From Nitrospira sp. (GTDB taxonomy: Bacteria > Nitrospirota > Thermodesulfovibrionia > Thermodesulfovibrionales > Dissulfurispiraceae), in contig NSJL01000003.1 of assembly GCA_002634385.1 (NCBI GenBank), positions 1-64,000 of the forward strand: 64,000 nt of DNA, in the 5' to 3' direction. The position numbers were made by a program, and so were the translations under genes. Below the pieces are notes generated by a model. That model was not told where the DNA came from. It saw only the letters and a list, made by a program, of their open reading frames with translations, and did not search any database. Shown here one piece after another: positions 8,155 through 16,918 of this stretch (its first letter is position 1; each line of letters starts with the position of its first letter).

Positions 8155-8892
8155 TTAGCCTTCGCTCCTCATCTTGAGCGCCAGGAGGGTAAGAGTGCCC
8201 GCCATGAATACGATCCCTCCCGCCAGCGCCCAGGCAGCCCCCGGCTCCCTGCTCACTTCGAGGAGGACCGCCTTTTCCGGATAGGCCTGCAGATCCTTCA
8301 CATACACACCGGCACCCCGGTGCAGGGAGGGTTTGTTGGGTAGCAGCCGGTCCCTTTTCACCACCACGCCCCCCGCCGCGTCTCCCGAAAGGTACTCCAC
8401 CTCCACCGCCCAGTCTTCGAGGTGTCCGCCGGGGCCGAGGGAGAGGGAAATCGTCTTTACGTGCAAAGAGGTGGCGTCGGGCAGCTCCAGGAGGGAGCCT
8501 TCCCGGGCCGCAGCATACCCCTTGAATCCCCCCGCAGCGCTGAACAGATGGGCCAGGAGGATGAGGAGAAAGCCGATATGGGTCACCTGGGGCGAGATGA
8601 GGAGGAGCCACTGACCTGCTTTCCGCTTTTTGATGACGGAATCGACGCTGCAGAAGAGGGTATTGGCTGTCAGCAGGACGAGGAGGAAGAGGGCGCCCCA
8701 GAGCCACCAGGTTATTTTCGGAGGCTGTTCCTGGAGCCATAGGAAAAGGGGGACCGCATGGAGGGACTGGAACTCTTCCGCCACCGGCATGATGAAGGCC
8801 CCCGCCAACAGGAGGGTAATGAGCAGGCAGAGCAGCCACACGGCCGTCCGCAGCGACAGGAGAAAGTGCAGTACCTTCTTCAGGAGGAGCAT
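8155..8892 (-). CDS. ResB-like cytochrome c biogenesis protein
   Basis: A 245-residue protein with three N-terminal membrane spans (about 15-37, 64-82, 95-115), a soluble domain (about 120-215) and a last span (222-240). This is the layout of short ResB proteins. With CcsA it makes the system II haem-delivery and apocytochrome ligation complex in the cytoplasmic membrane. It is shorter than classical ResB (400+), as common in Nitrospirota and deltaproteobacterial lineages. The adjacent ccsA-like gene ends one base upstream of this start region, so the two are cotranscribed, ccsA first. Confidence 0.82.
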   Translation of the reverse strand: MLLLKKVLHFLLSLRTAVWLLCLLITLLLAGAFIMPVAEEFQSLHAVPLFLWLQEQPPKITWWLWGALFLLVLLTANTLFCSVDSVIKKRKAGQWLLLISPQVTHIGFLLILLAHLFSAAGGFKGYAAAREGSLLELPDATSLHVKTISLSLGPGGHLEDWAVEVEYLSGDAAGGVVVKRDRLLPNKPSLHRGAGVYVKDLQAYPEKAVLLEVSREPGAAWALAGGIVFMAGTLTLLALKMRSEG

Positions 8893-8893
8893 T

Positions 8894-9607
8894 CTAAAAA
8901 CTATGTGAGCTTTTCATAAGAAGGCTCACCCCCAGGTAGGTAAACAAGACCACGCCGAATCCCGCGATGCCGAGGACCGCCGCAGGCTTTCCCCTCCATT
9001 GCGGGCGCAGCCGGGCATGGAGATAGAGGCTATAGAACAGCCATAGAATAGTGGTCCAGAGCTCCTTCGGGGTCCAGAGCCAGTAGGTCCCCCACGCAAG
9101 GAAGGCCCATACCCCGCCGAAGACCATGGAGAGCGAGAAGAGGGCATACCCGATAAAGACGGAGCGGTACTGCATTCCTTCCAGCGGTGTCCCCCCCTGA
9201 CGAAGGGAGAGCGCTCCGAGGACGGCCCCGATGCCGAAGAGCCCGTAGGACAGGAACGCCAGGACCACATGCAGCTCGAACCAGACGGTTTTCAGGACAG
9301 GCGGGAGGGGCGTGTTATGCTGCTTTGCCGCCAGGGCGAAGGCGGTGAAGACGGCGGCGGCGACCGCAATCCAGGAATAGTAGCTGCGGTGCCCTTTCAG
9401 GTGGCGGTGAAAAGGCAGCGAAAAGGCCACCAGGGAGGCCGCAAGGAACAGAAGGGTATCATGGGGCCCCACGAGGGGAAGCCTGCCCAGCGCAACGCCC
9501 CGCGAAACGAGATAGGCGATCTGGACAGCGAGCCCGGCAAAGAGAAAGGGCCGCTTCCAGAGGCCGAAAAGGTACAGGGGAAAAGCGGCGAAGGCCAGCG
9601 CTATCAT
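8894..9607 (-). CDS. ccsA: CcsA/ResC-type cytochrome c assembly protein
   Basis: A 237-residue, about eight-span membrane protein of the haem-handling family. The tryptophan-rich haem-binding signature is AWGTYWLWTPKELWTTI; the usual form is WGxYWxWDPKExW, so the Asp is Thr here. A conserved His lies in FELHVVLAFLSYG and another in YLHARL. I chose ATG 9607, which begins MIALAFAAFPLYLFGL directly at the first membrane span; the longer frame to 9718 adds an Arg-rich stretch overlapping the neighbouring gene. It works with the ResB-like protein in c-type cytochrome maturation. Confidence 0.83.
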   Translation of the reverse strand: MIALAFAAFPLYLFGLWKRPFLFAGLAVQIAYLVSRGVALGRLPLVGPHDTLLFLAASLVAFSLPFHRHLKGHRSYYSWIAVAAAVFTAFALAAKQHNTPLPPVLKTVWFELHVVLAFLSYGLFGIGAVLGALSLRQGGTPLEGMQYRSVFIGYALFSLSMVFGGVWAFLAWGTYWLWTPKELWTTILWLFYSLYLHARLRPQWRGKPAAVLGIAGFGVVLFTYLGVSLLMKSSHSF

Positions 9608-9647
9608 CGTCGTTTCCCGGAGCGCCCTACGGGCGCGGTCAGGGCTG

Positions 9648-9833
9648 TCATGCGATGACCTTCCCTTCCTCGAGGATGCACTTTTCGGTGACGGTACCGG
9701 TTTCCGCCTGTATCGCAAAATGATAGGCGCTGATGACCCCGTCGGCCCGCAGCTTTTCGCAGAGCCCTTTCAGCATCTCCTGCGCCTCCCCGGTGGAGGC
9801 GACATTGAAGTCCATTGTAATTTCTGCTTTCAT
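9648..9833 (-). CDS. Small 61-residue conserved-looking protein
   Basis: Starts at ATG 9833 with AGGAGG seven bases before it, overlapping the stop of the SWIM gene as ATGA (translational coupling). The sequence (MKAEITMDFNVASTGEAQEML...EEGKVIA) looks like a compact alpha/beta fold. No motif is recognised. The coupling and strong Shine-Dalgarno make it a likely real gene that works with the SWIM protein or is co-produced with it. An upstream extension in frame to 10001 is antisense-like and Arg/Lys-rich, and was discarded. Confidence 0.7.
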   Translation of the reverse strand: MKAEITMDFNVASTGEAQEMLKGLCEKLRADGVISAYHFAIQAETGTVTEKCILEEGKVIA

Positions 9834-10753
9834 TTTTTGCCTCCTTTTCTCCCCGGCGCTTTCCCGATGGAGGTTCTTGCGCCATTTTTCTTCGGCCTGG
9901 GAGTGTCCGTTTTTCTTTCGGCTGTGGCTGTTTCTTTCTTTTTCGTGCTTTTTGCCGGGGCCTTCGGAGAGGTTTTCCCTTTCTTTGTTCCGGTGCTGCA
10001 TTCCCCTCCGCCTCCGGGGGACGGCTCCTCCAGCTCGATGCCGAATACGGCGGACAGGTCGGAATCTTCAATAATGCGGGTGCTCTTTACGGATGCCCTT
10101 GCGAGGAGTCGGTCCGCCGTGCCCGCCACCGCCTGCCGGACCAGGTCGTCCATGGCGACTTTCCTCAGGATGAAGAACAGCTTCGGGTCCGCATCGAGCC
10201 GCGCGCCGGTGCCGTAGAGAACGGCGGCCACATGCTTGCACATGTGTGCCCAGTCAGGACAGGAACACGTGAAGGTGATCTCCTGCGGAGAGGGAAACAG
10301 TCCGCTCCCCTTTGCCATGAACAGCTCTTCGAGCGCCCGGGGGAACCTGCCTTCTATGAGGTCCTGGAGCGATTCCAGCATGCCTTCGCAGGCTGTCCGC
10401 ATCTTCTGCCATACCTCCTGCCTGAGCGCGGCAATGGTAATGGAGACCGTATAGGGTTTCGCGCGGGAGCCCTGCACCAGTGCCCGTATCTCTCCGGGTT
10501 CGATGCGGAGGTCGAGCACGGCCCCATGCCGGACATAGCTTCGGCCGCGGCAGATACGGTTGCCGTAATCCGCATACCGCTCCAGGTTGAGGTTCCATGC
10601 CTTTCCCCACCAGGTACGCGCGACATTCCTGCCTTCAATGATAACCGGCTGAAGGTCCTTGCCCCTTTTCCTGAGCTCCTGAAGCTTTTGCGCCGCCTTT
10701 TCCCTCTTCCGGGCGACAGGCACATATTCGGGAAACCCATTCCGGTATCTCAT
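9830..10753 (-). CDS. SWIM zinc-finger protein
   Basis: A 307-residue protein with a SWIM finger (CSCPDWAHMCKH, CxCx(n)CxH, about residues 162-173). SWIM domains bind DNA or protein and often pair with SNF2 helicases; a bacterial SNF2 helicase gene is 3.5 kb further on the same strand (14225-16891), though not in the same operon. The N-terminal part (TWWGKAWNLNLERYADYGNR) is typical of bacterial stand-alone SWIM proteins. The C-terminal 60 residues are Lys/Ser/Pro-rich and probably disordered and nucleic-acid-binding. AGGAG precedes the start, and the gene is coupled to the 61-residue protein gene. Confidence 0.85.
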   Translation of the reverse strand: MRYRNGFPEYVPVARKREKAAQKLQELRKRGKDLQPVIIEGRNVARTWWGKAWNLNLERYADYGNRICRGRSYVRHGAVLDLRIEPGEIRALVQGSRAKPYTVSITIAALRQEVWQKMRTACEGMLESLQDLIEGRFPRALEELFMAKGSGLFPSPQEITFTCSCPDWAHMCKHVAAVLYGTGARLDADPKLFFILRKVAMDDLVRQAVAGTADRLLARASVKSTRIIEDSDLSAVFGIELEEPSPGGGGECSTGTKKGKTSPKAPAKSTKKKETATAERKTDTPRPKKNGARTSIGKAPGRKGGKK

Positions 10754-10946
10754 AGTAGTTACTCCTTCTGCAGCGTACGGGTGTTTTTATAGTGTAGCAT
10801 AGATGAAAGCGGGCGGAGGAATTCCGTATCCCGCTGGGGGTGAGGAAGAGTGAGGGCATATTCCTTCTGCTATGGAGTAGTCAGGGAAGAGTCATCACTC
10901 GCACGGGAGATTTCTGCGTCTCTATGGCTCATTGCACCTCTCTGTG

Positions 10947-11525
10947 CGCTCTCCTTCGGGGAGGGTCGGGGCAGGGGGATTCGATATCCTTGCAATGCAA
11001 CAGGATCATGGTATTCCCTCGCGGATCTCTGTTTCCTGATTCTCGTATCCTCCGGGGAGCGTCACCTCTGACTTCTCCCCTCTGTTCTTTGTCAGGGAGT
11101 CGTGAAGTCCTTCGCTCCCCGACCTCTTGTTCTGCCTCTCTACCGCTCACTCCGTTACCACAGCGCAAACTCGCTTCCGCTCAAACATGCACTGTGGTGG
11201 CCACTCCGTTTCACGAAGAGAGGAGACGAACAAGAGCTAAGGTCCGCTCAGAACTCCCCTCCTCCCCTCTCTTCATCATGAGGACTCACTCCACACGCAT
11301 TTCTCTTGGGAGAGGACGAGGGAAGGAATTGTGTGTTTCTGTCGTCATCCCGGCGGATCTTCTGAGCCGGGATCCAGTCCTTTTCCCAAAGACTTGGACC
11401 CCGGCTTTCGCCGGGGTGACGGATTCTGAAAGGGAGTGTGTGTACGGGGGCAGGGAGGAATTCGCTCACAAAGAAAGAGTCCTCCCCTTAGCCCCCTACC
11501 CAAGGATACCTATTCAGGATCGCTC
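10947..11525. repeat. Long dispersed repeat, copy B (shorter version)
   Basis: Shares its left part (GGGGCAGGGGGATTCGAT...) and a near-identical 165-base core with copies C and D. It skips about 60-100 bases present in them after the TCCCCTCCTCCCC stretch. The core includes a 113-bp fold-back (11124-11236) bounded by CTCTTGTTC and GAACAAGAG with an internal CCACAG/CTGTGG pair. It holds a 77-bp multi-hairpin element at 11344-11420. The flanks (10754-10946, 11526-11670) have no supported gene. Confidence 0.85.
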
Positions 11526-11670
11526 TTCCCCCCTGCTGCCTCCCCTCTTAGGAGGTCTTCCTCTTCCCCTCACTTTTCATCATCACCTTTTTGGATACTA
11601 TGGTGGAATCTCTCCGGAAATCCTGGTACACTTATTCACGAATTTATGTTGCTGAACAGAGGAGGCGGCA

Positions 11671-12042
11671 GTGTTTAGAACAAGTCTTACGGAATCACCG
11701 AAGCGAATTCGCCCGGGCTTACTTTCACACATACTCCTGCAGGCCGGAGACACCCCCACCGATACCATGGCGATCGCCTGGGTCGAGGTGGAGCCGGGCG
11801 CCGGGCAGCAGCCGCATCATCATCTGCCGGAGCAGGCCTATATCATCATCGGCGGGCGCGGCCGTATCAGGGTTGGCACCGAAACAGCCGAGGTGAAGGC
11901 GGGCGATCTCCTCCACATCCCTTCGAACGTGGAGCACGGCGTCGAGAATCCGGGACCGGAGAAGCTGGTGTACCTCTCCGTTGCGGTGCCCGCCCTGGAC
12001 ATTCAGGCCCTGTACGACACCGGCCAGCTCAAAAGGGAGTGA
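11671..12042 (+). CDS. Cupin-domain protein
   Basis: A 123-residue single-domain cupin. Motif 1 is GAGQQPHHHLPEQAYIIIGG (the His and Glu metal ligands) and motif 2 is GDLLHIPSNVEHGVEN (third His). A metal-binding beta-barrel of this size can be an isomerase, dioxygenase or small-molecule sensor; none can be chosen here. The start is GTG 11671, well placed behind GAGGAGG at 11658-11664. Copy B of the long repeat lies just upstream. Confidence 0.85.
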   Translation: MFRTSLTESPKRIRPGLLSHILLQAGDTPTDTMAIAWVEVEPGAGQQPHHHLPEQAYIIIGGRGRIRVGTETAEVKAGDLLHIPSNVEHGVENPGPEKLVYLSVAVPALDIQALYDTGQLKRE

Positions 12043-12077
12043 TGGGCTCATAAAAAGGAGTGATAGGGCTGTTTTCC

Positions 12078-12129
12078 GTCATTCCGGGCTTTTCAGAGAT
12101 GCCTGGACTCCGGCTTCCGCCGGAGTGAC
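12078..12129. repeat. Diverged multi-hairpin repeat, left flank of GIY-YIG pseudogene
   Basis: Starts GTCATTCCGG and ends CCGGAGTGAC, with the GGACTCCGGCTTCCGCCGGAGT hairpin intact in structure and diverged in sequence. Together with 12490-12556 in opposite orientation it brackets the frameshifted nuclease gene. Confidence 0.65.
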
Positions 12130-12189
12130 GATGAGAGATAAAGCCCATTGTTATATGAACCCGAAATGAGGGAATAAGGGGACATATAT

Positions 12190-12478
12190 ATGAAGCAGCC
12201 ATGCGTTTATCTCCTGGCGAGCAAACGAGACGGCACACTGTATGTGGGCGTGACGTCAAACCTGATCCAACGTATCGGGGGAGCACAAGAATGGGCTTGT
12301 CGAAGGATTCACAAAGCGTTATGGAGTCCACAGGCTGGTGTGGTATGAGGTGCATGAAACAATGCAAAGCGCTATTGCACGGGAAAGAGCGATCAAGGAA
12401 TGGAAGCGTTTATGGAAGACAGAATTGATCGAAAAGGCCAATCCGGAGTGGCGGGATTTATACGAAGAGCTGTTCTAA
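12190..12478 (+). pseudogene. Frameshifted GIY-YIG nuclease
   Basis: Reads MKQPCVYLLASKRDGTLYVG...LIQRI in frame 1, then loses frame in a run of five G at about 12276-12280. One extra G separates it from the continuation EHKNGLVEGFTKRYGVHRL...WRDLYEELF in the next frame, ending at TAA 12476-12478. The restored protein (about 95 residues) is a close relative of the intact protein at 28574-28858. The GIY-YIG core (VYLL...LYVG), the Arg helix and the catalytic Glu helix (RERAIKEWKR) are all present across the two frames. A homopolymer sequencing error cannot be excluded. It is bracketed by inverted multi-hairpin repeats. Confidence 0.82.
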
Positions 12479-12489
12479 CTGGGGTTCGG

Positions 12490-12556
12490 CTGGATTCCGG
12501 GGTCCAGTTCCTTTTCAAAAGACTGGATCCCGGCTCAGAAGATCTGCCGGGATGAC
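12490..12556. repeat. Multi-hairpin repeat (inverted), right flank of GIY-YIG pseudogene
   Basis: The reverse complement starts GTCATCCCGGCAGATCTTCT, identical in layout to the 77-bp family but in the opposite orientation to 12078-12129. The second hairpin is truncated. A further half element (GTCACCCCGGCGGAAGCCGG) lies at 12628-12652. Confidence 0.75.
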
Positions 12557-12663
12557 GACAGAGACATACGACACCCTCCCTCTCCCTGTCTTTGCCCTTG
12601 CCCCTTCACACTCCGTTTCGGAAATCCGTCACCCCGGCGGAAGCCGGGGTCCCTCTCTCTAGT

Positions 12664-14089
12664 ACTACAGTTGTAGTTACAGTTTAAAGCAGCCTAATGC
12701 ATTTCGCCTCTTATAGTGGTAGTACTTCGCCATAGCCTGATGCGCTCTTCTCCATTGTGACCACTTCAATACTTCTTCCACCCCGTGCTCCACGGCAAGG
12801 AGCAATCGCCACAAAAGACGGCGAACCTCCTGCACGCTTAATCGAATGAGTCCCGGCCCGCTCCTGCCGTATGCTGGAGCATCTTTGTTCTCCCCCTTTT
12901 CGACATACTCTGCCGTATCGCCGTAAGCAGTGCCTGTGCCCACAGACACAGAGTGATATGCCGGTACCACGCCTCATAGGTCCTTACCTCATACTGATCC
13001 AGTCCCACTTCCGATTTGGCCGCCTCAAAGGCGATCTCAATGCTCCACCGCGCCCCGGCCACCTGTACCATCTCCTCTATCCTCGTCTCAGAGGGAGCAA
13101 ATACCACATATGCCTGCACCTCACCAGGATTACTGATACTCTTTCTGACCAGAAGTCCCCGTACGAATCCCTCTTGAAGAGGAGGCATAAGGGACAGCAG
13201 CAGCCAGGCATACTCCCGAGGGCCTTTTGTCCCCTCCCCACAACTCAACCTCTTCCAGCCCTCCTGGGGGAGGTTATTGAGGAGTGTACTAATCCTATAT
13301 TGCTGAAAATCTACCCAGACGTACTCTTTCCCCGAGACCGCCATCACATAGGGGCACTCCCTCTCCTCAAGCCACAGCCGCAGCCTCCGGTCATCCCCAT
13401 AAACGCTGTCAGCAGTGATCCATTTCAAGGGAAGCCCTGAGCCGATCACCCGCTGAAACATCTGCCGCGCCAACTGCGGCTTTGTCAGAAACTGCCTGTC
13501 CTCAGGAACTCCTGCCTCCTTGCATCGTTTTCGATCTTCCATCCATTCTTTGGGCATATACAGTTCCCGGTCAATGAGCGTAGTACCATGCCGACTTCGG
13601 TATGACAAAAAGACTCCTATCTGAGAGTTCTCAATACGCCCTGCCGTACCGCTGTATTGGCGGGCCACTCCTGCCGACTTTGTCCCTTTCTTCAGAAATC
13701 CCGTTTCATCCACCACAACAACGGCTTGTTTGTCTTCCAGGTGATCCTTCACATACTGCAGAAGATCGTCTCGAAGGGTCTCGGCATTCTATTCAGCGCG
13801 ACTCAGGAAAAACTGCATCCCATACGGGGTTTCCTCTCCTATCGCTTCGGCCAATTGCCAGAGGTTCTTTCTCTCTGCCGTACTCAAAAGCCCGGTGATA
13901 TACTCCATTGCTCTTCTCCTGGGCTCTGAGCGGCTGAACCGGGCTCCTATCCTCTGTTCAACCTCATCCAGCTCTTCCTTCCATCCCTTTACTTCCTCTA
14001 TCGATATCCCTGATACTGCCATGGGTTCACTACTCCTTTGTACATAAACTCCTATAAATAGTGTACCCCATATCATCTACGACTGTAGT
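12664..14089 (-). mobile_element. IS701-family insertion sequence, inactive
   Basis: A 1426-bp element bounded by 13-bp terminal inverted repeats, ACTACAGTTGTAG (12664-12676) and the complement of ACTACAGTCGTAG (14077-14089), 12 of 13 matching. It encodes one transposase on the minus strand, broken twice. No clear target duplication is visible (left flank TAGT, right flank AAAG). It sits among multi-hairpin repeats (12628-12652 and from 14096), suggesting insertion into a repeat-rich intergenic region. Confidence 0.85.
12677..14022 (-). pseudogene. IS701-family DDE transposase (nonsense + frameshift)
   Basis: The N-terminal part from ATG 14022 (VERWAEEL-like start, FSRSEPRRRAMEYI, AERKNLWQLAEA) ends at an amber codon at 13789-13791. 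Family members usually have Trp in this place (RAEW/RARWDA), so a single TGG to TAG change explains it. The same frame resumes with YVKDHLEDKQAVVVVDETGF (first catalytic Asp), GTKSAGVARQYSGTAGRIEN, WITADSVYG (second Asp) and the WSIEIAFEAAKSEVGLDQYE region (catalytic Glu). Near 12840 the frame shifts; the normal C-terminus (LIRLSVQEVRRLLWRLL...WRRAHQAMAKYYHYKRR) continues in another frame to 12677. Confidence 0.9.
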
Positions 14090-14095
14090 AAAGCC

Positions 14096-14152
14096 GTCAT
14101 CCCGGTGGAAACCGGAATCCAGTTCCTTATTCAAAGGACAGATCCTGACTTG
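14096..14152. repeat. Diverged multi-hairpin repeat next to IS701 right end
   Basis: GTCATCCCGGTGGAAACCGG then CCAGTTCCTTATTCAAAGGA, recognisable as the first two hairpins of the 77-bp family. It lies 7 bases beyond the IS right end and before the SNF2 gene stop. Confidence 0.6.
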
Positions 14153-14224
14153 GAAGAGTCGCCGTAATGGCGGACATCATGCACATCGACCATGCTGCTG
14201 CCGGGGACTTCGCCTGTTCCGTGC

Positions 14225-16891
14225 CTACAATCCGAGCCGGAAGAGCCCTATCAGTTCCTCGTTGCTCATCTCCGTAATCCATTCCTCTCCGCCGCCCCGG
14301 ATTACCTCCTCCGACAACTTTGCCTTACCCTCGATCATCAGGTCGATCTTCTCCTCGATGGTGCCCCCGGTGATGAATTTATGCACGATGACATTCTTTT
14401 TCTGGCCGATCCTGAAGGCCCTGTCCGTGGCCTGGTTCTCCACCGCGGGGTTCCACCAGCGGTCGAAGTGGATCACATGGTTCGCTGCCGTAAGGTTCAG
14501 CCCCACCCCCCCGGCCTTGAGCGAAAGCACCATGAAGGGCACGTAATCGCCGCCTTGGAAACGCTCCACGATTTCCCTTCTTTTCCCCACGGGAGTGCCC
14601 CCGTGGAGCACGAGTCCCCCTTTTCCGAAGACGTTTTCCAGGAAGTGTGCCAACGGTCCGGTCATCTCCCTGAACTGGGTGAATACCAGGACCCTCTCGT
14701 GCTTTTCATGGATCGTTTCGCATACCTCCCTGAGCCGCTGGAACTTCCCGCTGTCGTCTTCTCCGAAATCCCCGGTCCCCAGGTAGTGGTCGGGATGGTT
14801 GCAGAGCTGTTTCGTTTTAGAGAGTGCAGAGAGGATGATGCCTTTCCGCTGTATCCCCTCCGCGCTCCTGACCGTCTCCTCCAGCTCCCTGACCAGCTCC
14901 CGGTAGAGGAGCGTCTGCTTTCTGCTGAGCGTTGCATACGTCTTCATCTCCACCTTTTCGGGCAGGTCCGCGATGACCTCTTTGTCAGTCTTCATCCTTC
15001 GCAGGATGAAGGGGCTGATGATCTTCCGCAGCCGGGCGTACCCGCCGGATTCCTTCGCCAGTCCTTTCGAGAACCGGCTGAATTCCTGGGCAGTGCCGAG
15101 GAGCCCCGGGTTGATGAAGTCGAAGAGAGACCATACGTCGGACAGCCTGTTTTCCACGGGAGTTCCGGTTACGACGATCCTGTTCCCTGCCGATAGTTTC
15201 TTGACTGTCCTGGCCTGCTTCGTGGAGGGGTTCTTTATGGCCTGCGCCTCGTCGAGAATGACGTAATTCCATGTATGTCTTTGAAGCCATTCGTATTTTT
15301 GTATCAGCGCATAGGTGGTGATGACGAGGTCGTACCGGTCGATCTCCCCGTCGTCCCGGGGCGCCACTTTCCCCTCGGGCCGCATCCCGGGGTGTGCGAC
15401 GAAGAAGGCCATATCGGGGGCGAAACGCTCTATTTCAGAGGACCAGTTCGCGAGGAGAGAGGCGGGGAGTACCAGGAGGCTCGCCTGTTTTGCTCCCCTT
15501 CCCTTCAGGATGTGCAGCAGCGCGAGGATCTGCAGGGTCTTCCCGAGTCCCATATCGTCGGCCAGGCACATGCCGAGCCGGAGGGAGTGGAGAAGGGAGA
15601 GCCAGCTCACTCCTTTCTGCTGGTAGGGCCGCAGCTCTGCCCTGAAATCCCTTCCCGGCTTTACGGAAGCGACCCGGTCGGGGGCGCGCAGGTTCCGCAG
15701 GACGGAGTCCAGCCATTGCCCGTTCGTGATCTCCACGCCTTCGCTTTCGTCCGGGATATGCAGCGCCGCTCCGGGGCTGAGCTCCAGGCGGAGGGCGTCC
15801 CGCAGACTGAGGCCGCCGGCTTTCGCCATCTCCTGCGCCTTTTCGTATGCGGCAAGGGTCTGGCGCAGCGTATCGGGATCGGCCGCCACCCATCTGTTCT
15901 TGATGAGAACAAGGCCTTCCGAGGAGAGGAGAAGCCTCCGCGCCTCTTCGGGCGAGACCGGGGTATCACCGAGGAACAGGCGCGGATCGAAGCTCAGCAG
16001 GGCGTCCATGCCCGCATAGGACGGCTGCGTATCGCCCACGGTAATGCGCAGTTTCAGCGCATCGGCGGTAGTGCCCCTCTTCCACCAGTCGGGGATCCTG
16101 CATAGGATGCCCGATTTCTCGTACAACGGGATCTCTTTAAGGAAGGTATAGGCATCCCGGGACGACCAGGCGAGGGGGTGGAACAATTCGCCGCTTTCGA
16201 GGAGCCCGGCGATCAGGGGGCTTTCCTTTGCAGCGAGGTGGACCGTTGCGAGCAGCTCCAGCATCTTTGCGCTGTCGTTTCCGTATTCCTGCAGGGCGTA
16301 TTTCAGCGGAAGGTGCTTGGAGCGCCCCCCTTTGTCCAGTCCCGTGGAATAGGTGGCGAGAAAGGCGAAGGGGTACTCTTCCTTCCTGCTCTCGACCAGG
16401 TGGAAATAGACCCGGCCCGCCAGATGCACCCGGGGGCTGTACGTTGTAAAGAAATCCCCGACCGTTCCGTCATACTGCCTGATCTCACGCCGGAATGCGG
16501 CATTGAGTCCGCGCCATATATTCCTGAGGGACTCCCCGGTGAGGTATTCCTCTCCGGACATGAGGGGAGCGCCGGCCAGAATGACGCCGAGCTCGTCTTC
16601 CCCGAGTTCCACGGTAACGCGGTGGCGTAGTGCTTCGAGGTCGGGGATTTTCGAAAGCTTCTCAATAAACAGGGAGGAAAAGCCCCGGAAAAATTCGAGG
16701 GAGGGGGAAAGGGCAAGGGAGGCGTCGCTGAAGCCCAGGAAAAGAAAGGCGGCCCCGTCATCGCCAGAGAACCGTCTTTCTATCTCCTGCTCCAGCAGGT
16801 GACGGCTTTTGCCTGTCTGCCCGGACGTGTCCGTCCATTCGAGCTGCACTGTGCCGCCGGGCATGACGACTGCCTGTAATTCACGGAACAT
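14225..16891 (-). CDS. SNF2-family helicase (bacterial RapA/HepA-like)
   Basis: An 888-residue protein. The N-terminal half (1-420) is the bacterial SNF2-associated region; the C-terminal half is a complete DEAD-like motor. Walker A is LADDMGLGKTLQILALL, Walker B is DEAQ (ILDEAQAIKNP), motif III is VTGTPVENRL and motif VI is QATDRAFRIGQKKNV. Such proteins translocate on double-stranded DNA and remodel nucleoprotein or RNA polymerase. It is the last gene of the long minus-strand run that starts at trpB, with 27 bases to purB, so it is probably cotranscribed with housekeeping genes. No SWIM finger is fused, but a separate SWIM gene lies at 9830-10753. Confidence 0.92.
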   Translation of the reverse strand: MFRELQAVVMPGGTVQLEWTDTSGQTGKSRHLLEQEIERRFSGDDGAAFLFLGFSDASLALSPSLEFFRGFSSLFIEKLSKIPDLEALRHRVTVELGEDELGVILAGAPLMSGEEYLTGESLRNIWRGLNAAFRREIRQYDGTVGDFFTTYSPRVHLAGRVYFHLVESRKEEYPFAFLATYSTGLDKGGRSKHLPLKYALQEYGNDSAKMLELLATVHLAAKESPLIAGLLESGELFHPLAWSSRDAYTFLKEIPLYEKSGILCRIPDWWKRGTTADALKLRITVGDTQPSYAGMDALLSFDPRLFLGDTPVSPEEARRLLLSSEGLVLIKNRWVAADPDTLRQTLAAYEKAQEMAKAGGLSLRDALRLELSPGAALHIPDESEGVEITNGQWLDSVLRNLRAPDRVASVKPGRDFRAELRPYQQKGVSWLSLLHSLRLGMCLADDMGLGKTLQILALLHILKGRGAKQASLLVLPASLLANWSSEIERFAPDMAFFVAHPGMRPEGKVAPRDDGEIDRYDLVITTYALIQKYEWLQRHTWNYVILDEAQAIKNPSTKQARTVKKLSAGNRIVVTGTPVENRLSDVWSLFDFINPGLLGTAQEFSRFSKGLAKESGGYARLRKIISPFILRRMKTDKEVIADLPEKVEMKTYATLSRKQTLLYRELVRELEETVRSAEGIQRKGIILSALSKTKQLCNHPDHYLGTGDFGEDDSGKFQRLREVCETIHEKHERVLVFTQFREMTGPLAHFLENVFGKGGLVLHGGTPVGKRREIVERFQGGDYVPFMVLSLKAGGVGLNLTAANHVIHFDRWWNPAVENQATDRAFRIGQKKNVIVHKFITGGTIEEKIDLMIEGKAKLSEEVIRGGGEEWITEMSNEELIGLFRLGL

Positions 16892-16918
16892 GGGTTTCCG
16901 CCGCCGTGCGCCCCTCTC

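Noticed and set aside
10840..11655. A 271-codon frame through long repeat copy B, and similar frames in copies A, C, D
   Set aside because: Different copies are open in different frames and share no start or Shine-Dalgarno; changes between copies do not respect codons.
14192..16105. Long plus-strand frames opposite the SNF2 helicase gene
   Set aside because: Shadow frames: composition is His/Pro/Gly/Arg-rich, and the minus-strand gene has all helicase motifs.
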